Source of the DNA: Chimonanthus salicifolius
Lineage: Eukaryota > Streptophyta > Magnoliopsida > Laurales > Calycanthaceae
Direction: 5' to 3'
Length of the DNA: 64,000 nt
NCBI GenBank assembly: GCA_013350335.1
Contig: CM023540.1
Location: forward strand, 46,731,222-46,795,221
Shown one piece after another: positions 34,890 through 48,100 of the stretch. Numbering within the stretch: position 1 is the stretch's first letter; every line of letters begins with the position of its first letter. Made by a program: the position numbers and the translations under genes. Below the pieces are notes generated by a model. The model ran no database searches, was not told where the DNA came from, and saw only the letters and a program-made list of their open reading frames with translations.

Positions 34890-36295
34890 GTTCCGTGTGT
34901 CGAGACTGCTGAGGAACCAATGCCTTATGTTTGTCTTGTGTCATTAGCAGCTTTTATTGAGGAGGAAGGAGTGCACGGACGTCGACGAATGATGCTTTTC
35001 TGTCGTCGTCCTAATCGGCAACGATGACTTAGATGCTGGGGTTTATCTATTAAACTTTATTTTTTTAGATTTTTTTTAAATGATTAGACCTAGTATTTGA
35101 TAGATAATGGGTAACCATCTTAGCATACGCAATATCTTTTAAGTCAGCCGGATTTTCGTAGGTTTCTCACTTTATTTTCCATAAACAAAAAAATGTTAGA
35201 AATCGATGAGCCAATCAGGCCTCTGGTTGTTCCCGCTTTTAGTTCGGATTTTCAAATAATGATGTTTCTCGATCAATTTATACAAATAAGATATCAAAAT
35301 TCTATCTACTTTATGAATTTCGAGACTGATTTTAAGTGAAAAATATATAGTTCCAGTCTTCTCTTTTAATTCTTTGGAGACGATTTTTGAAGCAAAAAAC
35401 TATACATTTATCACTTAAAATCAGTTACAGAGTTCAAAAAATTCATAATAGGTGAAGTTTAATACCTTTTTCATATAAATTGATCGAGAAACGACTTCGT
35501 TTGAAAACCCGAACCAAACGCGGGAACAACCAAAAGGGCGAGAGGTGAGAGAGAAAGATCTTACAAAAAAAATTAATGAAAAAATTACACATCCAACAAG
35601 CTCATATTTTTCATCATTTTATGTAATTTTTTGATTTTTTTTGAAAAAAATAAAAAAAATTCAAGAGGAGAGAAAAAGATATGTCCTTTAGGTAGCAGTA
35701 GTTTGGATGTTTTATCTACAACATAAGGCATTTTCTAGAAATGTTGGTGACAAATTTGAAATATTTCTATGAAAAATATGATCGAAGTCTTATTTCAGGG
35801 AATAGCATGGCAGCCATCATAGTTTGAGTATGGGATCTATATTAGAGTACATGTTACATTGTAGAAGTATTCAGCTGTAGATCTCACAGATCAAAGTTTA
35901 TATAAAGATACAGTAATAACTAGTATAATGGTATTTGAAGAAAAATTCTTAAATATAAAATTATTTTCGAGTTTTAAATCATACTTTTGCAAAGAGACTT
36001 TTTAGCATTTGATTCTTTCAAAATCCAAATACCTACAATTTATTTTAATTTTTATTTTTCTTTTCCAAATAAAATGGAGAAACAATTTATACATATCTCA
36101 TTTTTCGTGTAAAATGGAAGTTAGAAAAAATTAGTAGATTTGAATCATCAAATTGAAGAACTATCATTGATTCAATATCTTGATCTTTCCATCTAAACAC
36201 GAGAATATTTAAGATTGGAATCAAAAGTGAAAGAAGAAAAGAAAAAGAAATATAAAGATTCATAAAAAATTGCAGAAAGGACAAGTATAAAATAC

Positions 36296-36465
36296 ATGGG
36301 TGTAGTTTAACTGGTTGACTCTCGTCTCAGGAAGCTGAAGGTTGCGCGCAAGCCCCCATGACCTAACCTTGGTGTGCCCTATGGGTAGTGGGCTCACCTA
36401 TGGGGGTCTTCCGTTGGATATTATGTGGTTTTCCACATGTAAATTAAAAAAAAAAAAAAAAATGA
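36296..36465 (+). repeat. tRNA-derived SINE (unit B)
   Basis: Counterpart of 17603-17766. The box B region has decayed (GCGCGCAAGCCCC) and the A-tail is longer. Confidence 0.7.
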
Positions 36466-36469
36466 GAAG

Positions 36470-38920
36470 TGAAAAAGCTATTTTTAGTTGAGAAAATCTA
36501 TCCATGTTACCCATATGATCTTCCCTTTTATTTTATTAATTTTTTGCTCTATTAAAATTAATCATAAAGATTGTAAATGGACTTGATAAAATATAATAAG
36601 TCTAAATTTCAACTCCAAATTTAATTTTCAGGCACTTGATCTTGATGATTCAAATTTCAGCTTTAAATTTTTTAAAGACACCTAGTAACTTTAATCTCTA
36701 AGATCAAATGACTTAAACAGGGTTTAAGTTGAAATTTGGTTGGTCCTTATCTCATCAATTATACTTTCAATCTATACCATTATTTTTAAGTATTTTTTAT
36801 AAAAATTAAAAAAATAAGAAAGTAAGTCGTGCTATGAACAATTCTAGGAAAAAAAAATCCTTCCCACTTTTACAATAGTGAAGGTATACAAGTCATGACC
36901 AAGGAGGAGGATCCATCTAGGAAATTCTAAGTTGCTTGTTGATAAAAAGATCAGTCCAGATATGTCAGATTCAACCGTTCTGGATCAATATTTCTAATAT
37001 TTCACAAGATTCAAATGCAAAAGCAAATCTAAAACCACCCAAAATCTAAAGATCTTAATTCCAATAATGTGAAATTAACTTGACCGCTTTTTAACCTAAA
37101 ACGGTTTCGGTTAAAGTGATGGTCAAGAACCTGCCTCATGAAGTGGGAGACCAAAGTTGGATTCTCACTCGACCTTGATTGGATAGTCGTGTAATTTAAT
37201 GCATTAAAAGAAGAATTGATTTGGGTATAGATAATTTAACTAAATTCAGGCTATCGTCTCTTTTATTAATTTTATCATGATAAATTAATAGTACTCTTTT
37301 TTATTATTTTATTTTTTCCAATTTATTGCAATGAAATGAATGATGCTCAATTTTTGTAAAAGTATCAGTGAGCAAATCAATTTCTGAAAATGACACTTAA
37401 AATGGAAACCAAACGGCTAAAATTAGGTTCTATTGGGGCTAAGATTGAATGAATATCTGATATGGCAATATTAATTACAGCAGGATTTGGATCCAATCAT
37501 GCATAGAGTGAACCTGGATCAAATAGTACCTGGGCTCGACCCATTAGGTTGCAAGTCTAGATGGCACTGACTTGGTAGGGTTGACGCCCAGTTTTAAAGG
37601 ACCACTCTCCGTATTTTACCTGGCATGTACAAATTGAGAGGTTTTCGTATGCTCTTAAAATCAATACGATGAGACAATGAACATCTTCGATGCCCAGCCA
37701 TTTTAACTTTGCCGGACTAAGAAAACCAGCGTGCTACAGCCCAAAGCATATAACAAAATCATTTAATTTAAGTGAATGAAAGAGAGATTTTGGAAGAGCT
37801 CACAACCGAAGGCGTACAAACTGTCAAAAGAAAACTACAATTCATGCTAAGCAAGACACCTCAAAACTTTGGAGGAATATTCTGAACTGAAATTCCAAGG
37901 GAACCAAGTTTGATTTCTCAATTGTCATAAGAAACCCACACTGGATGAATCGAAGATTTTCGGTGGTTGGATAAATTAAAAAATAGGCCAAAATTAGATG
38001 TACAATTTGGGTTAAGGTCAATTTGAATTTGACTGATCTGATTCAAAATATGGACCGGCTAACTCAACCTATTTGAAATATGAGTCAGTTTGTGCAAAAA
38101 AAACTTGACCCACTTTTAATTTCAGTTGAGATAAGGTCATGCTTTGTATAACCCGATCCATCCGAACGAACCGAAGTATATAACACAATCATTATTTTTA
38201 TATCATTATTTGATATTATTTTAAAATTAACTCTCTACAATCATTTATATTTTGATAGTGAAAACTTGTTTTTTAATGTCTCTTAGCTCAAAGCATACTA
38301 ATACAACATACATAGACCAAATTATATACTTTATTCTACGGGTTGACCCGTGACCTAATTTAACCGGACCATAATTGTTGACCCAAATTAAAAATGAGTT
38401 TAGTTATGATTGGATTGAAGGAGGCCAAAATATAAGTTGAATTGAAAAATAGTGACCTAATTAAATATGAGAAGACTAAAATTTGACTCGCAATCTGATC
38501 CATCTGCCCATATTGCACCCTAGCCAAAACTAAATGGAATCACAATTTGATTCATTGAAGTTGGTGTCCCTCTACAGCCTCTCAACTATGCAGAATCACA
38601 ATTGCTCCGGTTGATGAATTGTATGGGATTAGGTCCTCATCCGGTGATCTTCAATTGTATCTTATTGGTCCTTCTCTACCATGGATTCAGCTTTGGAAAA
38701 TCAAGGCTGCCAACAGTGTTAAACTCTTCATGTAGAGGTGTTTCTAGAATATAATTCGTGTTCATCAATGACTCAATATCTTCATTGATCTATTAATAAT
38801 TGCCATCCCATTCGTAAGATATGTCAGATGTATGAGGACATCTCTTCAGGGAGTGTTGCTCAGTAAAACATATTTGGAGATCTGTTTTGGCTGAAAAGCT
38901 GATAAATTAATTGGTCACTT
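36470..38920. other. Intergenic DNA (unit B), no gene seen
   Basis: Counterpart of 17770-20190, AT-rich. A 50-bp difference near 38729-38780 is the only sizeable indel noted. Confidence 0.5.
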
Positions 38921-38926
38921 TTTTTT

Positions 38927-39083
38927 TTACGTGTGGAAATTGCAGGATATCCAGCGTAAAACCTTTACGGATAAGTCCAATATGCCTTAGGGCACACCAA
39001 GGTTAAGCCATGGGGGTTTGAACCCGCAACCTCCTGCTTCTTGAGGAGGGAGGCAATGAGTTGAACTACACCCATGTGGATAT
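38927..39083 (-). repeat. tRNA-derived SINE, minus (unit B)
   Basis: Counterpart of 20196-20362. Box A GTGTAGTTCAACTC is visible on the minus strand. Confidence 0.65.
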
Positions 39084-39194
39084 TGGTCACTCTTTTGCCG
39101 ATGGATACATACTAAAATGAGCAAATTGAATATGAGCGGGTTGGCATGATGGTCAAGATGCCCGCCTTATAAAATGAGATCTTGAATTCGATCC

Positions 39195-39510
39195 ACGCTA
39201 TATCGTATCGGCCGATACATATTGTATTTTTTAGGGGTCGATATGTATCGGCCGATACGATACATATCAGCAGTACAAAAATGATATGCCGATATATCAG
39301 CCATGATATTGCTTGATATCAATAGTATTGGTCAGGAAAAGGATTAAAAAAAAAAGAAAAAAAAATTAAATATCGGTCTTCAACCCCACCAAATATGGAC
39401 GATATATCATGGGGCCCACAGTATATTGGGGATATATTGACTGATATCGGCCGATATTTTATTTTTAATTTTTTTTTTAAAAAAGGCCGATATCGGTCTC
39501 ATTTTTTATT
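39195..39510. repeat. Palindrome-rich TATCGGCCGATA repeat (unit B)
   Basis: Counterpart of 20472-20790, with CGTATCGGCCGATACATA and TGTATCGGCCGATACGATAC both perfect here. Confidence 0.6.
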
Positions 39511-39755
39511 TTTTTATTTTTATTAATTCAATTTTTTTAAAAAAAAGTATGGACTAATATTTGGAAAAAAAAAAGAGGAGAGAGAAAATTATTGTTGATA
39601 AATCGGCTCCACGATAAATTCCACCAGACCACTCTCCATAGGGTTATTTCTCATCGACTTAACCACTGTGAGTAAATTGAGAGATTTACACATGCTTGTA
39701 GAATGAGTCTCACCTCTAATATAAGATTTACCCATGTCAAAAAAAAATGAGCAAA

Positions 39756-39878
39756 TTTCACAAAACCATTTGGCGTTATGGATGTTGGATGATATGGAAA
39801 GCAAGAAATGACTTCATTTTCAATTGTAAGAATATTTTCCTTGTTGGAATTCAGACCCGTCTATGTGATCCTCATTGA
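39756..39878 (+). pseudogene. LINE-type fragment (unit B)
   Basis: Counterpart of 21029-21151, with the same WMIWKARND motif and TGA. Confidence 0.55.
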
Positions 39879-40496
39879 CAAACCAATTTTCCCCAAACTC
39901 TCTCAAAGTGTATGAATCAATGATTACCTTTCTTGCAAAAGCCATGCACACAAGGACGAAATAACCAGAAGACAAATTAGATGTATAGTATTGTGAAGAT
40001 GGAGAGACCTACATTTTGGTATTGTTTGTAGAGACCAAAATCATGAGAAAAAGAAAGAGAAAAGCTTTGGTTTTGTGTTGTTTAGAAAGGAGAGACTACA
40101 CAAAGGAAGATGGAGAGAGAAGGATATCCCTCTTTTGTTGAATTGCTACTAATATATACAAGTGTATAGCAACATACTCTCACAACTTCTAATATAGAAA
40201 ATTCTATACAAATGCCATTTTTGTGTAGCACAATAAAAACTACCTAAATTAAAATCTAATCTAATGACTCAGAAAGAAAAAATAAATCCTTAACTTTCAA
40301 CTTTACTTTTTATTTTGATAAAATCAAATCTACTAAAATATTCTAAAAAAAATTAACTTATAAAATATCAAATTCCTATTCTAATAAAATATTTATCTCT
40401 AATTAAAAATCCACCTAATTAGGTGGGTCCCACTGGCCCGACCCCTCCGGTGCGATCAATCATCAATCAAAATTCAAAATTCTCCGTCAATGATCG

Positions 40497-40697
40497 ACTC
40501 ACACTCATCAGCGTTGAATTTATGCTCATGAAGCTAAGTTGCCAACAAAATTTGGAGAACTTTGGGAAGGACAGTCTATTGGTAAAGATGTCTATCGTAT
40601 GTTCATTTGAAGTGACCGTGAGAAGATTGATATCTCCTTCGAGTATTTTCTACTTGATGAAATGAGGGTGCACTTCAATGTATTTTGTTCAAGCGTG
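40497..40697 (-). pseudogene. Copia RNase H C-terminal remnant (unit B)
   Basis: Counterpart of 21715-21912, with the same KILEGDI ... HTIDIFT reading on the minus strand. It is as degraded as copy A. Confidence 0.65.
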
Positions 40698-40872
40698 AAT
40701 AGTAGGGAAAGAGACGGTTGTTTTCCAAGGGAAAGAAAGAGAAGAGACTTAGAAAATGTTTTCACCTCCTTTTCTTTTGGAGGGAATGGATCAGTTTATA
40801 TTCTTTATAGTTCTTTTTTGGTTTCCTATATAAAACTTCATTTTTGTTAGACTCTATTTGGTACTTAGATTG

Positions 40873-41273
40873 TGTTGGGGTTGGCGAAAGAGTTCCATAT
40901 TAAAAGTGTAGAGAGAGATCTAGGGGATTTATAAAGTACTTGGGTCACTCTACTTAATCTGCTAGCCTTTAAGGCTGGACACTCAGTTCTAATAAGTGGT
41001 ATCAGAGTCGGGTCTCATAGTATCTCATGTAGACTCGAGTAATTCACTGAGCTGATTGGATGACCGAACGGAATAGGGTGCCGAAGAGTCTAGTCCCAGA
41101 GGGAATTAATGAATTCCACTAACCAATGGGCTACCCTTTTGAGTTGAATATCCCATATTAACAGATTGAATTGTATTTTTATCGAATGATTTGACAATTG
41201 ATAGAGTCATTGGATTCAAACTTGCCAATTAACATCTAATTTTCAAATGTTGCCACTGATGCTATGATAGCAT
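40873..41273 (+). mobile_element. Copia LTR plus primer-binding-site fragment, unit B only
   Basis: Starts TGTTGGGGTTGGCGAAAGAG. At 40997-41007 is TGGTATCAGAG, the Met-initiator tRNA primer site typical of copia, so the LTR is about 40873-40996 and the rest is leader. Unit A reads GATTGTGGGGACATTG with no insert. No second LTR; it is a truncated 5' end. Confidence 0.65.
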
Positions 41274-42104
41274 GGGGACATTGCATCTTGGACGATGAAT
41301 AAGGATTTTAAGATTGCATCTAGTGAGTTGAAAGAGTTTAATTGGTCATAGATAAAAAAGTAATAAAATTTCGTATGGAAAGGTTTAGTAATATAAGGAA
41401 GCAATTTTACAAATTGATAAGTTTGAAATCCTCAAGCTTATTATATCAACAATTATACCAAAAGAAATATTGATATAAAAATAGGTCAAAATAAAAAAAA
41501 GAGTATTTCAAAAATGGATTTGTTGAGTTCACATAATAAAATAGAGAAAATTTGAACAAAGTATAAAAAATAGAAGAAAGGTTAAGTAAATCAATTTGAG
41601 ATTTTAAATGTCATTAGTCAGTTGTAGAAAGCACATAATTTCTTTGCCTAATATCCTTTATAAAATCATGTTACATGCAATTTACAATAAAAAAAATGAA
41701 AATTAATTTATTACATTACATAAGAATTGTTGAGATTGCTAATATTAAACTTTTATCTTTTTTTTTTTGCGTAGATGTCACATCTTTTTTTCAATTTTGT
41801 GCTTTTATTTTTTCTTAATCTTTTATAAACACATCAACATTTGATGTATTATTTCTTTTTATACACTAAAAATTATAATATTTTAATACATAATTGAAAT
41901 TTTAAAGTAAATATTTATTTATTATATAATATTTTAATCATAAAATAAATAAATGCATTAACTGTGATTCTGTGAAGCCTATACAGCGACCAGTGATGGA
42001 TGCACAATTGTCCATATTGCAGGTGGTCGGTCGCCTAGTGTCTCTGATTCAAGTATTCCACCGCGAACCGTTCTCCTATTTGAGTTCAGGCGAAGAGGGA
42101 AGAA

Positions 42105-42194
42105 ATGGAAACTCCGGCGGACGAAGAACAGGACGGCTTGTCCGTACATTCTCCTGGCCAAGCCCCTCCCTCGTCTGCCTCCTCTCTTCCCAAG
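42105..42194 (+). CDS. EAF7-like exon 1
   Basis: 90 bp, 30 codons, METPADEEQDGL to ASSLPK. The donor runs straight into a (CT)n tract, which is longer than in unit A. Confidence 0.85.
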
Positions 42195-45100
42195 GTCTCT
42201 CTCTCTCTCTCTCTCTCTCTAATTTTTTGTTTGGGTTTCCATAAAATTACTCATTGGCATCATGTTTCTTTGAATGTTCTTGTGACAGGAACATTCACAG
42301 GTAGAATTGGAATTGCGAGTGTTGGAGGCTTTGGAAATCTATCCACCCGCCAAATTACAAGGTGAGTATTTTTCTGCTTCAATTCTGTTGCCCCAACCTT
42401 TTTTTTTTTTGCCCTTTTCTTTTGAACGTAAATGATTTCTTAAACCTGCCCCCTTGAGATTGAGCATCTTTCACTGCACTAAGTAATGAAATAAATCAAA
42501 GATTGAAAAGAAACCCCCATCTGCAAAAAAGCAAAGATGCTGGGGTTTAAAATGCAATTTCAGAGAAGATTTTTGAGTTCGAAATGTGTTAGGGTTCTTT
42601 TTGATTTTCCCAAACTCTGGACTAAATATATCAACTGAAGATCATTTATGTTTTTTCCAAACAGGATTTTAGATGTTTTTAAAAAAATTCTGGGCATTCT
42701 TCAGTATGTTTAAAAGGACTCATTTAGTCATTCGGAGATTCATGTTCTTGACGAAAGGGACGCCAACCCTTGTCATTTTCACCACTCTCATCGAGTGTTG
42801 AAAGAGAAAGTATTCATTCAATTTGATGGAAACTTGCGAAATGCATCATGTTACAATGAAATGAAAGCACATATAATGGATCTATATTTGAGGAAGTTTC
42901 TGATGATCTCCCTTTTTCGACTAGAAGTGAGGTTTGTATTCAAAGTTTAAAATCCAATCATGAGACAAGAAGGAAAAGTGAATGTGTTGAGTGTTATGTA
43001 CATACATCTTTGTTGGCACAACAAGGAAAAGTGAATGTGTGTGTGTTATGTACATACATCTTTGTCATTCCTTAGAATATTTAGAATGTTAATTCCATGC
43101 ACATTAAGATTTCTCACATAGTTTTCTTGCCCAAGCCACAATGCTTTTTAATAATAATCTTTGAAAGCATGATAATACAATCCCTATCTTTGCTAATCTT
43201 TATTATTTATATATTTTTATTTTTTTGTGGGTTGTGCATGGCATGAGTTTATTTCCTAGTAAGTGCAATGAATAGAGCCTAAAGATTCCTCCTATAGAGA
43301 AAGATGAGAGAATGTTGTCTAAGATGGTCTGGGTGTGTCTTTAGAAGTTCGGAAACCACCCAAGTATGAGATATTGAAAGACTACAAGTAGAAGGTGATT
43401 TGAGAATGGGGATGCTGTTAAAGAATTGAATCGATGTTGTATGTGAAGACATAGTAGGTAGGGGGTGATGGAGAGTAGAACTTAGAAAGCTAATCCTATA
43501 TAGATGAGACAAAGATTTTGATCATCATCAACAATGTCACCATCGTTATCATCCTTTGGTATTGTTAATACTTTTATAGAATTGCAACTATGGATGATTT
43601 GAGAGCCATTAAGGTCTTTTTAAGGTATTTCAAAGCAAATTTGGGGCTAAAGGTACCTATAAATAGGACACTTGGTGAGTGCTCATGTTGCAACTCTGAG
43701 GGTTTTGGATTTGACTCGTATTGGTGCCAAATAGGCAATTGGCCCATAGAAAACAATTTTTCAAATTTAACAATAATGCCAACCCAGATAAAGGGGATAA
43801 ATGGCTTCAATGATAATGAAATTCATTTTTTTTTTTTAATTATGTGATGACAACTAGATATCTTAAGGAATTTAATGGTTAGTGTGGTGTTTAATATAAA
43901 AGGATTGAATAATTTGCATCGGGAGGTATGATGTAAGGTATGGAGAACATTTAGGGATATTTGTGTTCAACCATTTTGTACAAATTCGGTTTTGTTGGTG
44001 ATTTCCATTTTTCATAGGAAGGGCATATGGAGTTTTTCGTTTCAATAATTGTCAATTTTTATTAGGATAGTGTTGTAAAGAGTTTCTACAATAATTCATT
44101 TTGTCAATATTTTTACTTATATAATAAATGGTGTAACTTGGATCAAGTTTTGGCTTGACCTACCTCAGCTGAACTCAAAAATTGGTAGCTCAAGTTTGAT
44201 AAGCCTAAGTCATATTTTGGGTTTAGTAAACTCAAAAATTGGTAGGCTCAAACTTGATAAGCCTAGGTCATATTTTGGGTTTAGTTAGGCTATGGGACAA
44301 GAGTTGGGTGGGGACATGGGAAAGTGATTAGGTCAAGTCATGGGTCATGGATCATATGGTCAAGTTGGGCCGGGGGATTAATTGGATCATGGTTTCGGCA
44401 TATAGCTTAAGTCAAGCCCGGCATCATGGGTTCGGTTATGGATCGTGTGATGTTTTGATGGGGCATTTTTATTTTTTACATTGAGCCATAGGTCCCATAA
44501 GTGGTTGAAGTTCTCTATAAGGATTCTAGAAAATGATTAAGTCATAGAAATGATTTTTCATGAAAAAAGGTTGGTAGAAAACAATAAAAAATTGTTTAAA
44601 TGTGGAAATCTAATTCCTTTCCACAATTTCTTTTTCCGCAGAAAACGTTGCACAAAACTGTGCTCTAATACCATATATGGGCCTTACATTGGAGCTTAAT
44701 TCGTGGTTGAAGACCATGTGGATTAGGAAGGGTTTGAAAAGAGGCTAGCTACTTGCAGAAAAAAAGTATTTATCCTTGGGAGGAAGGATTTTGTGATGAA
44801 AGCCATGCCAAGTTATCTGCTAATATTAATATCTTATCTTTATTGTTTGAAATATATTGGTGTTAATAGCGAAAAACCTTTTTCAAACGGATTGGAAGGA
44901 GAAAATAAGTCATGTGGAAGATGTTAAATTGAAGCATGACATGGTCTAGTTTTTGTAATAAAAAGGAGAGACTTGGTCCCATTATTTTTTCATTAAATGC
45001 ATAGGGAGGTTTAGGAATCAAAGATAAATATATAGTTCAAAAATGACTGTTCAAATGTATGAGTATGGGGAATGGGATTTAGTAATGCATCAAATGTTTT

Positions 45101-48100
45101 GAAGTCTATCTTGAGTGTACGGGTTAGTTACCTTTTACATTTTTTACCCCCTAAAATGGGGTTTGGAGGTTTAGGTTTGGGGACATAATGAGGAGGAGGA
45201 GGAGGAGGAGGAGGAGGAGGAGGGGGAGGCACTATGAACCTGGGTTGAGTGGCGATCTCCTCTCTCTCTCTCTCTCTCTTTTTTTCTGGAAATGGTAACT
45301 ATGCTAAAAGATGGCACAATATGTGCACAAGAGATACAAAGTACAGTATCACGAGGGCAATCCCACATCGGATATGCCCTGGGAAGGCCTTGGGTTTATA
45401 AGCAAGGGCAGGGAACCTTAGGAGTGGCTAGCCGTTTTGAGTGTGGAACTGGCTCGTGACAATTTGGTATCAAAGCAAACCTGAGGCACTATTGTGTGGG
45501 AATGGGACTCCCCCTGACTGCGTGGACTCTACACAAAAGTGGTGTGGGTCCCCTTGGTGAGGGTGCCAGGGATTGGGCCAGGGAGCCTGTTGTGGGAAAT
45601 CTCACATTGGATATACCCTGGGAAGGTCTTGGGTTTATAAGTGGGGGCGGGGAACCTTGGGAGTGGCTAGCCCTTTTGAGTGTGGAACTGATCGGTGACA
45701 ACAATCAGATTGGAGGAGTCTCTCACAAATTGAATAGAAAGCCAAAAAACCACCACAATGATCCAAGAACAAACCACCTAGAAAGAAGAAGAAAATGACT
45801 AGCTAATGTTGATGGACTCATTTCAAGCACGATGAATATATGATACAGAAGCACTATGGCATTTCTTTAGTGGAGAAGCCCAAACAATGCATTTTGCCCA
45901 ATGTTCAAAAACTCAACAACTCGACTCGACTTGATTTTTTAGTGAGTCGGATCGACTTGAAGATTATACGAGTTTTGACACAGTAAAAAATATTAAAATA
46001 TTATTTTTCTAATATATTTATTATATATCATATATATGTTAAAAACTATGAAAAAAATATACATAATTAGGAAAAAATACTTGTTATAATAAAAAATTAA
46101 TATATGATTCCTATAACTATATATTTTAAATAAAATAGTAACAAAGGAAAATAGTAGAAAGCAAAAAATTGAAAAACTGAGAAGAAAACCAAAAGAAAAA
46201 GGTAAATAAAATAAAAATAGAAAACTATAAGGATAGGGAAACGTGTGAAGAAAAATAGATTAAAAAAAGAAATGATATAAAGAAGAAAATAAATTAAATA
46301 GAAGTAGAAAATGATAAGACTGAATCTGGTGGTGTGAATCATATTCCGAGAGGTTCTTTATCTAGACCTAGCAACAAGGTAGTTTCAAATACACCCGTGA
46401 TAGGAGGTTCCATCACCATACATAAGGATAGGGACAATTGAAATCTGAGGAGTATTGCCACACATTATTGTCTAGGACATTGGGTGTGAGAGGGGGAGCT
46501 AGACTGTGGTTGGAAGGGGTTTCTTTTAATAGAATTTCAGGGGAGAGGGTCACTTGGTTGGAGAGAGATTTCAAGGAGGAGATATTGGAGGCATTATGGA
46601 GTGGTTATGGAGATTAACATAAGAAAAAGGAACCCTATGGAGAAAAAAAATTGTTGGCTAGATATGGGAGGATGATAATGGAGGGTGGAAACTAGGATAT
46701 AGGGCTGCTAGGGAGGGTTCATTGGTTGTGAGAGCCATTGTTAGGTTAGAAAATGGGAAAGGAAGAAGTGGAACAATTTTTAAGGATGGACATACTATTG
46801 GTGGGCAAAGGCAATAGGATCTTGTTCTGGAAGGACAAATGGGTTGGGTAGAGGACTCTTAGGAGTAGGTTATTTAGAGAGGCGACGAACAAGGATACCG
46901 TAGTGAATGACTATTATAATGAGATCAAAGGTGTACCTAAATGGTCGATAACTTTCAAGAGGGCTTTAAGGGGTTTAAGGAGTTGCCGAAACCAAAGTAA
47001 TTCTGAGGCAATATTGGCCATGGCACGATGTTATGCCTTCACACTCGACCTAGCAACAACATTCTGCTTCTTCCTCCGCTAAGAGACTAGAAGAGATCCC
47101 AAGAAAACAAATTAGCCTGAGGCCGAGTGTCGGTCGTCAAGAGACCCGGCCCAATCAACATTTGAATAACCACGAATAGGCAAGTGAGATTGCCGTGGAT
47201 AGAATAATCCTCGTCTACGATGAGCCTTAAGATAACGAAGGATTCAAAAGACAACATGAAGATGAATATCATGTGGGGCATGCATAAATTGACTGGCGAC
47301 GTCAACAAAGTAGGATAAATCCGGTCGAGTGATAGTGAGATAATAAGTTTCCCAACTAAGCGCTTATAAAATGCAGGATCATCAAGTAGAATACTATCCG
47401 AAGCTGATAAATTGGTGTTGACATCCAAAGGAGTATCAATAAACTTGCATTCAGAATAACTTGCATCTTGTAAAAGATCTTGTGCATATTTTTTTTGAGA
47501 AAGAGGGAGCCCTTCAGAGGAACGAGCAACTTCAATCCCTAGAAAATAGCGAAGGGGACCAAGATCTTTAATATCAAAGGATCGTTGAAAATAAGCTTTG
47601 AATGTAGTAATAGTTGTATCATTATTGCCAATGAGAACAATATCATCAACATAAACCACGAGAATCACCATAACAGAGTTGACACGATATACAATTACTA
47701 AGTGATCTACCTGACACTGAGAAAACCCGTACTGCAATAGAGCATTGCTAAATTTATCAAACCATACTTGTGGAGGTTGCTTGAGGCCATATATAGCTTC
47801 CTTGAGTTTGCAAACTGAATGTTGCTCCCCCTGTTTCACAAACCTGGCAGGTGGAAGCATGTATACTTGTTCCTGTAAATCACCATATAAAATAGTATTT
47901 TCTACATCCAACTGACGAAGAGGCCAGTGACGAGTGGTAGCATTAGAAATCAAAGCCGAACATATGTAATTTTAGCCATAGGAGAGAGTTTCCCGATAAG
48001 TAATCTCATAAATTTGTGTAAAGTTTTGACAACCAAACTAGCTTTATATCTGGCAATAGAACTATCTATTTTCCCTTCTTTCTTCTGCTTCTTTTTCTTC

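Larger units (their letters stand above)
24163..43393 (+). repeat. Tandem segmental duplication, unit B
   Basis: About 19.2 kb direct repeat of unit A. It is longer because of B-only insertions at 25756-26068, 31736-33268, about 33631-34012, about 34147-34333 and 40873-41273. The right edge is at AGGTG 43393-43397 inside EAF7-like intron 2. Beyond it the sequence no longer matches the end of unit A. Confidence 0.93.

Noticed and set aside
7575..43393. Units A and B as two haplotypes wrongly placed in tandem by the assembler
   Set aside because: Not fully excluded. But the breakpoints fall in introns with shared AGGTG, and the orphan exons form a consistent duplication geometry. A head-to-tail haplotype join would not normally produce a novel microhomology junction.
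47087..47953. Functional reverse transcriptase gene
   Set aside because: Only a fragment of a copia polyprotein. The N-terminal frame is broken, the C-terminus is degraded, and no gag or integrase is attached.
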